Of a DNA stretch of 47,596 nucleotides, positions 1 through 8,240 are shown piece after piece. Positions within the stretch are counted from its first letter, which is position 1. Every line of letters begins with the position of its first letter. This stretch comes from Candidatus Bipolaricaulota bacterium (GTDB taxonomy: Bacteria; Bipolaricaulota; Bipolaricaulia; Bipolaricaulales; Bipolaricaulaceae): contig JACIWI010000112.1 in NCBI GenBank assembly GCA_014361055.1, positions 1 through 47,596 of the forward strand, written 5' to 3'. Under the pieces are notes generated by a model. It was not told the DNA's origin and made no database searches. It saw only the letters and a program-made list of their open reading frames with translations. The translations under genes and the position numbers were made by a program.

Positions 1-47
1 CCGGGCGCGGCCCCCCCCCACGAGAGAACAAAGGAAGGACTGGATTA

Positions 48-941
48 ATGAAGGGTTGGCGGCAGATCGTTCAGGTGTTCTCCACGCGAGACAGTATGGG
101 GTATTTGTTCATCGCCCCAGCGATGTTGTACCTCTTGACACTTCTTGTTTACCCAGTTCTGTACAACTTCTGGCTGAGCTTCTACAAAAGCGAGTACGGA
201 TCATCGGCTTTCGTTGGCCTGCAGAACTACATTCGCGCTGTCACAGCTCGTGGTTTTGGACAAGTCATGCTGAACACCGTGGTCTGGACAGTGGGGAATA
301 TGGTGGTGATGTATGTCCTCGCACTGCTCGCGGCGGTCATCCTCCGGAATATCCCCCGAGGGAAGGTGGTATTCAGGACGATCTTATTGTTACCTTGGGT
401 CGTCCCCGGGGTCGTCGCCGGGATCCTTTGGCAGTTCATGCTGCATTCACGCTTCGGTATCGTGAACGACCTTCTCATGAAGCTCGGGTTCATTGACAAG
501 CCTGTCTTCTGGCTGGCTAACCCGAACACGTCACTCCTCGCCGTGATGGTTACCTACATCTGGAAAGTCTATCCCTACATCATGATCCTCCTCATGGCGG
601 GACTCGAAGCAGTCCAAAACGAGCTATATGAAGCGGCAGCAGTCGATGGTGCCAACGGGTGGCAGCAGTTCCGGCACATCACGCTCCCACTGCTTGGACC
701 TGTCACCCGGGTGATTGTGATCCTTATGGGCATCTGGACGTTCAACTCGTTTGACCTCACATTTATTATGACAAAGGGAGGCCCTCTCTATAGTTCTGAG
801 ATCCTCGCCATGAGGATCTATTCGACAGCGTTCAGCGACTTCCGCTTCGGGTTAGCATCGGCGACGTCCGTCCTAGCCTTCTTCATCACCTTCACCTTTG
901 CATCCGTCTACATCCTGTTTACGCGTCGGCAGGAGAAGTAG
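48..941 (+). CDS. Sugar-type ABC transporter permease (MalF/UgpA-like)
   Basis: This 297-residue inner-membrane permease is one half of a carbohydrate-type importer. It is very hydrophobic, with a first membrane segment near residues 18-45. It carries the cytoplasmic EAA loop (YEAAAVDGANGWQQF, about residues 195-209) that contacts the ATPase. An AAGGAAGG ribosome site lies just before the ATG. The second permease follows after 17 bases, so the two are co-transcribed. The binding protein is not in the window and may lie upstream of base 1; no ATPase of this type is adjacent. The substrate cannot be read from the sequence. The epimerase and AOR downstream suggest a sugar or sugar acid. Confidence 0.93.
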   Translation: MKGWRQIVQVFSTRDSMGYLFIAPAMLYLLTLLVYPVLYNFWLSFYKSEYGSSAFVGLQNYIRAVTARGFGQVMLNTVVWTVGNMVVMYVLALLAAVILRNIPRGKVVFRTILLLPWVVPGVVAGILWQFMLHSRFGIVNDLLMKLGFIDKPVFWLANPNTSLLAVMVTYIWKVYPYIMILLMAGLEAVQNELYEAAAVDGANGWQQFRHITLPLLGPVTRVIVILMGIWTFNSFDLTFIMTKGGPLYSSEILAMRIYSTAFSDFRFGLASATSVLAFFITFTFASVYILFTRRQEK

Positions 942-958
942 CTGGAAAGGAGAAATGC

Positions 959-1783
959 GTGAAGAAGCGCTTATGGAACGCCGCAAAGTACGGGGTCTTG
1001 GTCCTGCTCTCGATCTGGTCGCTCTTTCCGTTTGCATGGATGCTGATTACCTCTCTCAAGCCTGAGTCCGAGGTGTACGCCGTGCCTCCGATCTGGATTC
1101 CTTCACGAGTCACCGGCGAGCACTACGTCAGGGTGCTGCGATCGCAATTTCCACGCGCAGTCGTGAATAGCACAGTGATCGCACTTGCGGTTACGTTCCT
1201 TGTCCTTTTGCTCTCGTCCTTGGCTGCCTACGGGTTCACTCGCTTTCGGTTTCGGGGGAACCGTGCCCTTCTTCTATCCTCATTGTTCGGCCACTTTCTC
1301 CCCGAAGCCGTCCGGTTCTTCCCGCTGTACATGTTCTTTCTCTGTTTCGGGCTTGTGAACACACACCAGAGCCTGGTCTTGACCTACATCTCCGTCCTTC
1401 TACCGATCTCCATCTGGACGCTGACCGGGTATTTCCAATCGATCCCGGAGGAACTCGATGAGGCCGCGATGATCGATGGGTGTTCGAGACTTCGGATTTT
1501 GTTTCGGATCGTTCTCCCGTTAGCCTCGCCGGGCCTGATTTCTGTTGGGGTGTTTTGCTTCATCTGGGCATGGCAGGAATTTCTGTTTGCTCTTGTCCTT
1601 ATCAACGATCCTGAGAAGCGGACGATCGCCCTCGCCCTCGCCCAGTTCCTCGGTCAGTACTATATCGATTGGGGTGGAATCATGGCAGCAACAACAATCA
1701 CCGTCCTCCCTACGACCATTGTCTTCGTGTTGTTTCAAAAGTGGCTTGTCGCTGGCCTTACGAAGGGGGCTTTGAAGGGATGA
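959..1783 (+). CDS. Sugar-type ABC transporter permease (MalG/UgpE-like)
   Basis: This 274-residue permease partners the preceding gene. The GTG start at 959 follows a GGAAAGGAG ribosome site at 943-951; the ATG at 955 is out of frame. The N-terminus shows the usual positive stretch and membrane helix (KKRLWNAAKYGVLVLLSIW). The EAA loop DEAAMIDGCSRLRILFRIV lies near residues 165-183 and matches the MalG subfamily. It ends 61 bases before the M29-like enzyme and probably belongs to the same operon. Family assignment is firm; substrate is unknown. Confidence 0.92.
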   Translation: MKKRLWNAAKYGVLVLLSIWSLFPFAWMLITSLKPESEVYAVPPIWIPSRVTGEHYVRVLRSQFPRAVVNSTVIALAVTFLVLLLSSLAAYGFTRFRFRGNRALLLSSLFGHFLPEAVRFFPLYMFFLCFGLVNTHQSLVLTYISVLLPISIWTLTGYFQSIPEELDEAAMIDGCSRLRILFRIVLPLASPGLISVGVFCFIWAWQEFLFALVLINDPEKRTIALALAQFLGQYYIDWGGIMAATTITVLPTTIVFVLFQKWLVAGLTKGALKG

Positions 1784-1815
1784 CGCATCTGTATATGTTT
1801 TAGGAGGAGCGTACT

Positions 1816-1842
1816 ATGGTTCCTTTAGAAGGAGGCGCATAA
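1816..1842 (+). CDS. Possible 8-codon leader ORF
   Basis: ATG at 1816 is preceded by a strong AGGAGG (1802-1807) and encodes MVPLEGGA before a TAA at 1840-1842. Two bases later the ATG of the M29-like gene begins. The GAAGGAGG inside the mini-ORF is also the ribosome site of the downstream gene. The arrangement could couple translation of the leader to the next gene, or it may be a chance in-frame start. There is no family support. Confidence 0.3.
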   Translation: MVPLEGGA

Positions 1843-1844
1843 CA

Positions 1845-2906
1845 ATGTCGGATTGGGAGTTGAAAACCGCAGCGAGGGCTGTGGCCGAGTACATGTGCAA
1901 CATTAGGAAGGGCGAAAATGTCGTTGTGTACGCTGATACTGCGATTGAGGAGTCCGTCGCGGAGAGCATTGCGGAAGCAGCGCACGTGGCTGGGGGTGAA
2001 GTGATTCTAATCCGTTACCGTACGCGATCTCAAGTGGACATGGAGCCTCCTTCTCCTCTCGCTGCCGCACTGCAGAGTGCTGACGTGATTATCGAGCTTG
2101 CTGCCATGTTCCTGATCCACACCCGAGCGCTCTCCTCTGCTCTTGACCGGGGGGCCCGCTATGCTTGCTTGACGGGGGTTACATCCGACATCATGAAGCG
2201 GTGCATTCGGGACACCGAGTTTTACTCTAAGGTAATCGAATTAGGGGAGGCCATAGCAGAGATGTTGAGAAAAGCAAAGAAGCTCCACATAACCACAGGG
2301 TTAGGGACGGCGCTTACCTGCGATATACAGGGCCGACCGATCGACCACGCCTCGAAGCGCATTTTCGGGCCTAAGGAACAGAGCTATCTCGGAGGGCAGG
2401 TCTCTTGGTACCCGCGACCGGAGTCGTTGAACGGAACCCTCGTCATTACGGGGTCAATCTGGCCTCCGGATGAGCTCGGCCTCATCCGCAATCCGATTCG
2501 ACTTGCCATTCAGGAGGGCCGTGTCGTCGGCGTCACTGGGGGGGCGGAAGCGGAGGTGCTCAAGCGGTGGTTCTCGCGCTACACAAACGCAAACATCTAC
2601 AACCTTGCTCACATTTCGTACGGACTCAACCCAGGAGCCAGGCTCACAGGGAACATCCTTGAGGACGAGAGGGTGTTCGGCTGTATTGAGGTTGGAATCG
2701 GAGCACAGCCCCCCCACTTGGGGATCTTCGACATCGATCGGGAAAGGGACGTTGACGGCCATACAGACGCGATCATATTGAACCCCACAGTTGAGCTCGA
2801 TGGGGAAGTAATTGAGAGGGACGGCCGTTTCGTTCACCCCAAGGTTGTGGCGCTCATCCAGTCGTTTTGGCCAGCCGCTGGAGAGCTCCAGGAAATGGGA
2901 CCCTGA
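1845..2906 (+). CDS. M29 aminopeptidase T / NicX-like metalloenzyme
   Basis: This 353-residue protein resembles the superfamily that groups M29 leucyl aminopeptidases with NicX-type 2,5-dihydroxypyridine dioxygenases. The N-terminal Rossmann-like half opens with the typical stretch around KGENVVVYADT (about residues 24-34). The C-terminal half has the metal-site signature region: AHISYGLNPGARLTGNI, then CIEVGIG, then HTDAIILNPTVELDGEVI near the end. Members hydrolyse N-terminal amino acids or open hydroxylated rings, and the sequence does not decide between these. The ribosome site GAAGGAGG lies 8 bases before the ATG. A truncated relative follows, and an Asp/Glu-racemase-family gene after that; such neighbours are common in amino-acid or ring-derivative catabolism. 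Confidence 0.75.
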   Translation: MSDWELKTAARAVAEYMCNIRKGENVVVYADTAIEESVAESIAEAAHVAGGEVILIRYRTRSQVDMEPPSPLAAALQSADVIIELAAMFLIHTRALSSALDRGARYACLTGVTSDIMKRCIRDTEFYSKVIELGEAIAEMLRKAKKLHITTGLGTALTCDIQGRPIDHASKRIFGPKEQSYLGGQVSWYPRPESLNGTLVITGSIWPPDELGLIRNPIRLAIQEGRVVGVTGGAEAEVLKRWFSRYTNANIYNLAHISYGLNPGARLTGNILEDERVFGCIEVGIGAQPPHLGIFDIDRERDVDGHTDAIILNPTVELDGEVIERDGRFVHPKVVALIQSFWPAAGELQEMGP

Positions 2907-2932
2907 TCCGAGAAATGACGAAAGGAGACCCC

Positions 2933-3286
2933 ATGTTAGACGTTTTGCCGATGACGAGAGCAGCGATGGTTGCGGTCACAAAGTGCCTCGCTGCGCACCA
3001 TAACGAGTCCGCGCTCGTCGTGACGGATACGGAACGGCTGGAGATTGCCGGCGCCTTCCTTTTAGCCTTTCACGCCGTGGGAACCGGCGCCGACCAAATG
3101 CCCAACCATTACATTATAGCCTCCACGGCTGGGCCTCTAAGACGGGCCGCTCGACGCGAGAAACTCTCGAAGAACTGGGGCTTGAGTTCGTGTTGGCCGA
3201 CTTGTGTGGTCGGGGAGTCCGCGATCCGTCGAATTGGGACGGTGCCAGGAGTGAAACAGGGGATGCACAAGGTAGGTAGCCCGTGA
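2933..3286 (+). pseudogene. Truncated M29/NicX-like gene, fused out of frame
   Basis: The ATG at 2933 has a good AAAGGAGA ribosome site. The first ~55 residues (MLDVLPMTRAAMVAVTKCL..., then ALVVTDTERLEIAGAF) look like the N-terminus of the same superfamily as the preceding gene. After GTGADQM similarity stops, and the frame continues as an arginine-rich tail to 3286, about 117 residues instead of the usual 320-370. A different frame from about 3105 to the TAG at 3277-3279 reads more like protein (RSTRETLEELGLEFVLADL) and ends 3 bases before the next start. The simplest reading is a deletion plus frameshift that joined two genes. All of the metal-binding half is missing. Confidence 0.6.
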
Positions 3287-4059
3287 GGATCGGGTTCATT
3301 TTCGTGGCAGGAGAGACGAGCGGGACGTTCTTCGCTCGGCAAGTGAGTGCGCGCAAAGCGATGGTCTCCCCTGGAACCGAGGTTTGCATCTTTCCCTTGG
3401 GGGGGCCTGGGGACGCTATCGAAACGGAGCTAGACGAGGCGCTTGCCACTCCATTCATCCTTGCTCGCGTTCGCGAGGCTGCCCAGGCTGGTTGCGACGC
3501 AATCATCATTGATTGCGCATTGGATCCGGCCTTGGCTGCTGCGTCAACTCTGGTCGATGTCCCTGTCATCGGCCCGGGAAGGTCAGCGCTGTCGCTTGCC
3601 GCGGCTCTCGGCGATCGGATCGCCCTCCTTCTGCACGATGCTGTCGCCCTTCCCGCCTTCCGCCGTCGGCTTGCGATGTACGGATTCAGTGAGCGGGTCG
3701 TCTCTGTCCGTGCACTGGGGTTGCAGATCCTACGCATGGGAGTTGACCGCGCCGTTGAGCAGGTAGTCGAAACAACCGCTCGTGTGGCGGTAGATGAGGA
3801 AGGAGCGGAGGTGGTCATCCTTGGCTGCACAGGCCTTGCCCCTGTGGCAGAGCGGGTGCGCTCCCGTCTGCCAGTTCCGCTGATTGAACCAGTGGCTGCC
3901 GCAGTCCGGGTCGCCGAGTCCATGCTCGCGGCGGGGGGGATTCCAGGCGAGCGGGAACGGCGGCCTTCCCCCTGGCTCCCGGTTCTGGACTGGCCTGAAC
4001 TGTGCTCTGGCTCGGGGCGTGCTGAAGAGGAGAGCACCGGTGACAAGAAAGTTGATTGA
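3283..4059 (+). CDS. Asp/Glu/hydantoin racemase family protein
   Basis: This is a 258-residue cytoplasmic enzyme of the cofactor-independent racemase superfamily (hydantoin racemase, Asp/Glu racemase, maleate isomerase). The two catalytic cysteines are visible: DCALDPAL near residue 75 and LGCTGL near residue 185. The last ~25 residues are charged and low in complexity. The GTG start overlaps the degraded gene upstream, and the 3' end overlaps the next gene by 20 bases, so translation is probably coupled. Hydantoin racemase is the closest pattern (IDCALDPALAAA), but a maleate-isomerase-type role cannot be excluded. Confidence 0.8.
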   Translation: MRIGFIFVAGETSGTFFARQVSARKAMVSPGTEVCIFPLGGPGDAIETELDEALATPFILARVREAAQAGCDAIIIDCALDPALAAASTLVDVPVIGPGRSALSLAAALGDRIALLLHDAVALPAFRRRLAMYGFSERVVSVRALGLQILRMGVDRAVEQVVETTARVAVDEEGAEVVILGCTGLAPVAERVRSRLPVPLIEPVAAAVRVAESMLAAGGIPGERERRPSPWLPVLDWPELCSGSGRAEEESTGDKKVD

Positions 4060-4554
4060 CGAGACAGGCAATGTCCAGCCGCAATGGCTCATCCTGAGTG
4101 GAGTCTTCCTCGTCACCCTGCGTTCCGAGGCTCGCGTGAACGCCTACGCAGCGGGTTGGGTAGTCCGCGTCTCCGAGGCCCCGTGATGGTCCAAGTCGCT
4201 GTTTGGGAAGAGAACTTCTCCTACGAGCTTGCTCAGCGGGCACCCGCGTTTGTCTTGCAGATTCTTGGTGAAGGACAACAGGACCTAGCACACCGTTTTG
4301 GGAGCGTATCGGGACGAACAGTGGATAAGTTGGTCGGACTCGAGACGTTCACTGGTGTTACGGGATTCCCTATCCTGCGTGATTGCTTAGCGTACCTCGA
4401 GTGCGACGTGGTCTTCCGGTGGAAGGCTGGCGACCACTTGATCTTGGTCGGACGGGTTATCCACTCTGAAGTCCGCCGTCCCGGTCGCCCCCTCATCTAC
4501 GACCACGCGGACTATGATGCTCCCACAAAGGAGGGAACAGTCGGAAAGGCCTGA
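4040..4554 (+). pseudogene. Flavin reductase-like split-barrel protein, frameshifted
   Basis: Two frames together make one FMN-binding split-barrel protein. Frame one starts at GTG 4040 (ribosome site GAAGAGGAGAG) and reads through AYAAGWVVRVSEAP, the usual flavin-contact strand, to a TGA at 4184-4186. Frame two continues without a gap at GTG 4183 as VMVQVAVWEENFSYELAQRA and runs to 4554. Adding a single C to the CCCC run at 4179-4182 restores one ORF of about 171 codons. Both halves look conserved, so the lesion is either very recent or a base-calling error. Relatives reduce flavins with NAD(P)H or bind FMN as oxygen/nitrogen-chemistry enzymes. It overlaps the racemase-family gene by 20 bases. 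Confidence 0.72.
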
Positions 4555-4599
4555 GCCCCCGTTCGCGCGGGCGGAGGCCAGTGGCCGACAAGGCATCAT

Positions 4600-5808
4600 A
4601 TGGAACAGAAGCGGATCGATGACCTCCGCAGGATCTACCGAAGTGCATTGCTCAACGACATGATCCCGTTTTGGATCGAGTACTCGTTGGATGATCAATG
4701 GGGTAGGTACCTGACATGCCTGGACCGGGATGGCTCCGTCTACAGCACCGACAAGACGACGATCCTCCAGGGCCGCGCGATCTGGGCTTTCTCAAGGTTG
4801 TACAACCGAGTGGAAAGACGTAGAGAATGGCTGGACGTGGCACGACTGGGGTGCGAGTTCATCTCCGCCAACGGGTTTGACGCGGATGGGCAGACGTTCT
4901 TCTCCGTCACGCGAGATGGCCGCCCCCTCCGCAGGCGCCGGTACTTCTTTGCCGAGGTTTTCGTGGCGATCGGCTTCGCCGAGTTCGCGTCAGCTTCGGG
5001 GGATGCCGCCGCAAGGACGAAGTCAAGAGAGCTGTTCGCCCAGGTTGTCCGTCTCTACCACCAGCCAGAACTCCTGCCAGCGAAGGTCTTCCCCGAGACA
5101 AGGCCAACCAAGTCGCTCCTCACCCAACTTGTGCTCCTAACCATGTGCCACGAGCTCTGGAGGAACGATCCGGGAGGTCGCTACGACGACCTTGTGGAGG
5201 AGGTAACCTTCCAGATCCAACGCCACTTCTACGATCCCCGCGCCTCGGTGGTTGTGCAGACCGTCGCTAGAAACGGAGAGCGGCTTGATCTTCCTGAGGG
5301 CCGTTGTTTGAACCCTGGACATGCGCTCGAGACCTCCTGGCTCCTGCTTCACGAGGCGCTACGGTGCGGTGATGGCGCACTCAAGGAGTTCACCCTGGCG
5401 ATCTTGGACGGAATCCTCACACAGGGATGGGATCAGGAGTACGGCGGTCTCTTCGCCTACGTCGACCTCGAGGGGAAGCCGCCCGAGCAGCGCGAGTGGG
5501 ACATGAAGCTTTGGTGGCCCCATAATGAGGTACTCTACGCGACGCTTCTCACCCACCATCGGACCGGAGAGGCGGGGCATCTGGAATGGTTTCAGAATGT
5601 TCACGACTGGACGTTCGGTCACTTCCCTGACCCCCGGTTCGGGAGGTGGTACGGCTACCTTCACCGGGGTGGAAGCGTCGCCCTTCCCGTGAAGGGATCC
5701 CTTTGGAAGAGGATGCTGCACTTGCCGCGTTGCCTGTTCCATTGCTTGACCGTGCTTAACGAAATGACGTGCAGCGATGGCCCCTCACCTGCGATTTGGA
5801 CTGGCTGA
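4600..5808 (+). CDS. AGE family epimerase (N-acylglucosamine 2-epimerase-like)
   Basis: This 402-residue enzyme has the (alpha/alpha)6-barrel AGE fold, whose members epimerise or isomerise sugars at C2 (N-acylglucosamine/mannosamine, cellobiose, mannose/fructose). Family marks are GRAIWAFSRLYN near residue 58, NPGHALETSWLL near residue 240 with the first catalytic His, KLWWPHNEVLYA near residue 305, and the C-terminal GSLWKRMLHLPRCL with the second catalytic His. Length is normal for the family. It sits between the flavin-reductase-like gene and the AOR ferredoxin, which suggests it prepares a sugar for the oxidation pathway. The exact sugar cannot be read. Confidence 0.87.
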   Translation: MEQKRIDDLRRIYRSALLNDMIPFWIEYSLDDQWGRYLTCLDRDGSVYSTDKTTILQGRAIWAFSRLYNRVERRREWLDVARLGCEFISANGFDADGQTFFSVTRDGRPLRRRRYFFAEVFVAIGFAEFASASGDAAARTKSRELFAQVVRLYHQPELLPAKVFPETRPTKSLLTQLVLLTMCHELWRNDPGGRYDDLVEEVTFQIQRHFYDPRASVVVQTVARNGERLDLPEGRCLNPGHALETSWLLLHEALRCGDGALKEFTLAILDGILTQGWDQEYGGLFAYVDLEGKPPEQREWDMKLWWPHNEVLYATLLTHHRTGEAGHLEWFQNVHDWTFGHFPDPRFGRWYGYLHRGGSVALPVKGSLWKRMLHLPRCLFHCLTVLNEMTCSDGPSPAIWTG

Positions 5809-5819
5809 GAGGAGGATTT

Positions 5820-6230
5820 ATGAAGAAGCTAAAAGTCAATGCCGAACGGTGTACGGGCTGTGAGAGCTGTGTTCTCAGCTGCTCTTTCGCGCACTGGGAC
5901 AGCTTTAGCCTTACCCTTTCGCGGGTGCTGGTTGATCGGCAGACGGAGCACGCCCGGTTTATTCCTCGGGTGTGCATTCAATGCGAAGAACGGTTGTGTG
6001 TCCAAGCCTGTCCTGTGGGTGCGCTATCAGTAAACCTGGAGACGGGCGCGATAGCGGTAGCGAAAGACCTTTGCATGGGTTGCCGCATGTGCGAGAGAGC
6101 GTGTCCCTACAAAGGGATCCACTTTGTCAGGGAGATGATGACCCCGCTCGTCTGCGATTTATGCGGGGGCGACCCTGAATGTGTCCAAGTCTGTCAAAAG
6201 CCCAAGGCATTGGAGTTCGTGGAGTACTAA
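5820..6230 (+). CDS. 4Fe-4S ferredoxin, AOR electron partner
   Basis: This 136-residue cytoplasmic protein has several 4Fe-4S cluster motifs: CTGCESCVLSC near residues 11-21, CIQCEERLCVQACP near 52-65, CMGCRMCERACP in the middle, and CDLCGGDPECVQVCQ near the C-terminus. This HycB/AorX-type multi-cluster layout is typical of small electron-transfer subunits placed beside aldehyde oxidoreductases. The ATG at 5820 was chosen over an upstream in-frame codon because GAGGAGGAT lies 4-12 bases before it. The AOR gene follows after 22 bases, so the pair is almost certainly one operon. It should accept electrons from aldehyde oxidation and pass them to the low-potential ferredoxin pool. Confidence 0.92.
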   Translation: MKKLKVNAERCTGCESCVLSCSFAHWDSFSLTLSRVLVDRQTEHARFIPRVCIQCEERLCVQACPVGALSVNLETGAIAVAKDLCMGCRMCERACPYKGIHFVREMMTPLVCDLCGGDPECVQVCQKPKALEFVEY

Positions 6231-6252
6231 AGAACGAAAGAAGGAGGATAAC

Positions 6253-8175
6253 ATGAGCGCTGAATATAGGTGGCTTCAACAGAGGTGTTTGGAGGTCGAC
6301 CTCTCGACAAGGCAAATTCGGGAGAGGGAGATTTCTGAAAAAGAACTCCGCCTTTTCCTTGGAGGTCGTGGGATCGGCGCTTACCTCTTGTGGAACAGGC
6401 TTCCCAAGGCGGTAGATCCTTTCGACCCTGATAACCCGCTCATCTTCTCCACGGGGACGCTAACAGGCACCAACGTACCCATGTCTGGCCGGGCAGGCAT
6501 CACTTTCGTGAGCCCTGCAACGGGGCTCTACTTCAAGGGGAATGTAGGTGGACACTTTGGGGTCTACTTAAAACTCAACGGAGTCGATTATATTGTAGTT
6601 CACGGCGTTGCTAGCAGCCCCGTCTACCTGTTGCTCGATGACGAGGAGGTCGAGATTAGGGACGCCGGTGATTTGTGGGGCAGGACCGTTCGGGAAACAA
6701 ACCGGGCTCTGGCGGAGCTCCACGGCGATGACATCGAGGTGGCGTGTATTGGTCCGGCAGGTGAGAACAGGGTCAGGTTTGCCTCGGTTATGGTTTCGGT
6801 CTACAACGCCCTAGCCCGGGGCGGTATTGGTGCAGTCATGGGGAGCAAGTTTCTCAAGGCTGTAGCGGTGAAAAGGCCGCACGGGACAGTGCGCCCGCGG
6901 GATGTAGTTGCCTTCCGTCGGACGGTCAGAGAGCTACGCCAGGCCCTTCTGGCTGACACGATGGCAGATAGCTACTACAAGTATGGGACAGCGGCGTCTA
7001 TTGGCTTCATGAATGAAATCGGCACGTTGCCCTCGTACAACTTCCAGCGCGGAAGCGTCGAATCAGTCGAACAGTTGACAAGTGAGTATTGGAATGAAAG
7101 GGGCCTCTTAAAAGGACGTATTGGGTGTGCTTCCTGTGTGTACTCCTGTCATCGCTTCATCAAGATTGACGAAGGGCGCTACGCAGGTACCTATTCTGGG
7201 GGGCCGGAGTACGAGACCGTGAGTGCCCTAGGCAGTGGCCCTGGGGTCACTTCCATCGGGGCATTGCAGAAAGCGAATGCGCTGTGCAATGATCTTGGCC
7301 TAGACACCATTTCTACGGGAGGGGTCATCCAGTGGGCAATGGAGACCTACGAGCGTGGTCTTCTTCCCAATGCTCTGACTGAAGGCTTGGACCTTCACTT
7401 TGGCAGCGAGGAAGCCGTAACTGAGTTGCCCCGCCTTATCGCCTATCGAAAGGGGATTGGTGATCTGCTGGCTGAAGGGGTCAAGCGAGCTGCTGAGAAA
7501 GTCGGTGGTGAAAGTTGGAAGTGGGCAGTCCACACCCGTGGCCTGGAGCAGAGCCGCGTGGAGACGCGAGGAGCCATGGGTTATGCGCTGGCTTTCGCAG
7601 TCAATCCTCGAGGGCCAGACCACCTGCACACGGAATGTCTCGCCGAGTTTGGTATGACCCCGGAGATGCGGGCGTTGATCCGAGAGATCACCGGGAGCGA
7701 GGAATACGCCAGGCCTGACATCGTGGAGAAGCGGGCGGAGATCGTGCGATGGCATGAGGATATATACGCCGTCTCCGACGCCCTCGGCCTGTGCGCGTTT
7801 ACCTCTACGGCAGCCTATGGCGCTACTCCGGAGCGCTGCGCGCGGCTGTTTGCCGCTCTCACGGGGATTTCGATGGACAAGGACAGGGTCATGGAAGCTG
7901 GACGTCGAATCATCACGTTGGAGCGCATGATCAACCTAAGACTCGGCTGGAAGGAAGACCCTTCGTCTTATGCTCCTTGGCGGTTGATGAACGAGCGCGT
8001 GGAGTCCTTACACACCGATGACCCTATCTTGAGCATTGACAAGATGCGGTTCATGGTGCGCCAGTACTATCGCCTGCATGGGTGGGATGAGAAGACCGGT
8101 GTACCTTCCCGCAGTGTTCTGGAGAGACTTGGTCTGCTCGAACTCGCGAATGATAAAGTAGGGAAAGAGAGTTAA
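6253..8175 (+). CDS. aor: Aldehyde:ferredoxin oxidoreductase (tungsten type)
   Basis: This 640-residue enzyme oxidises an aldehyde to an acid using a tungsto- or molybdo-bispterin. The N-terminal pterin-binding domain has the family signatures GGRGIGAYLLWNRLP and STGTLTGTNVPMSGRAG and the KGNVGGHFG region. The cluster ligands are C292, C295 and C299 (CASCVYSC) plus C514 (GLCAFTS), matching the CxxCxxxC...C pattern of archaeal AORs in spacing. The ATG at 6253 has AAGGAGGATAAC just before it, which excludes the longer in-frame extension. It ends the low-GC block and follows its ferredoxin. Which branch (AOR, FOR, GAPOR, WOR4/5) cannot be told; the epimerase and KDPG aldolase nearby suggest a sugar-derived aldehyde. 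Confidence 0.93.
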   Translation: MSAEYRWLQQRCLEVDLSTRQIREREISEKELRLFLGGRGIGAYLLWNRLPKAVDPFDPDNPLIFSTGTLTGTNVPMSGRAGITFVSPATGLYFKGNVGGHFGVYLKLNGVDYIVVHGVASSPVYLLLDDEEVEIRDAGDLWGRTVRETNRALAELHGDDIEVACIGPAGENRVRFASVMVSVYNALARGGIGAVMGSKFLKAVAVKRPHGTVRPRDVVAFRRTVRELRQALLADTMADSYYKYGTAASIGFMNEIGTLPSYNFQRGSVESVEQLTSEYWNERGLLKGRIGCASCVYSCHRFIKIDEGRYAGTYSGGPEYETVSALGSGPGVTSIGALQKANALCNDLGLDTISTGGVIQWAMETYERGLLPNALTEGLDLHFGSEEAVTELPRLIAYRKGIGDLLAEGVKRAAEKVGGESWKWAVHTRGLEQSRVETRGAMGYALAFAVNPRGPDHLHTECLAEFGMTPEMRALIREITGSEEYARPDIVEKRAEIVRWHEDIYAVSDALGLCAFTSTAAYGATPERCARLFAALTGISMDKDRVMEAGRRIITLERMINLRLGWKEDPSSYAPWRLMNERVESLHTDDPILSIDKMRFMVRQYYRLHGWDEKTGVPSRSVLERLGLLELANDKVGKES

Positions 8176-8240
8176 GTTATATCTGTGAAATATATGCAAC
8201 TTAGACCTATACGTGTAGGTAAAGTCTTTAAGGAGGTTAC
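8176..8240 (+). promoter_or_regulatory. AT-rich spacer with dyad symmetries before KDPG aldolase
   Basis: This spacer is strikingly AT-rich compared with its surroundings. It holds an imperfect dyad AAGTTATAT...ATATATGCAACTT (8174-8202) and a near-palindrome CCTATACGTGTAGG (8206-8219), then the ribosome site TAAGGAGG (8229-8236). The first could be a weak terminator of the AOR operon and the second an operator for the aldolase. No clear -35/-10 pair was found. Confidence 0.35.

Noticed and set aside
4170-4190. Programmed ribosomal frameshift in the flavin-reductase-like gene
   Set aside because: There is no slippery heptamer or stimulatory Shine-Dalgarno/hairpin at a fitting distance; a simple one-base loss in a C-run explains it better.
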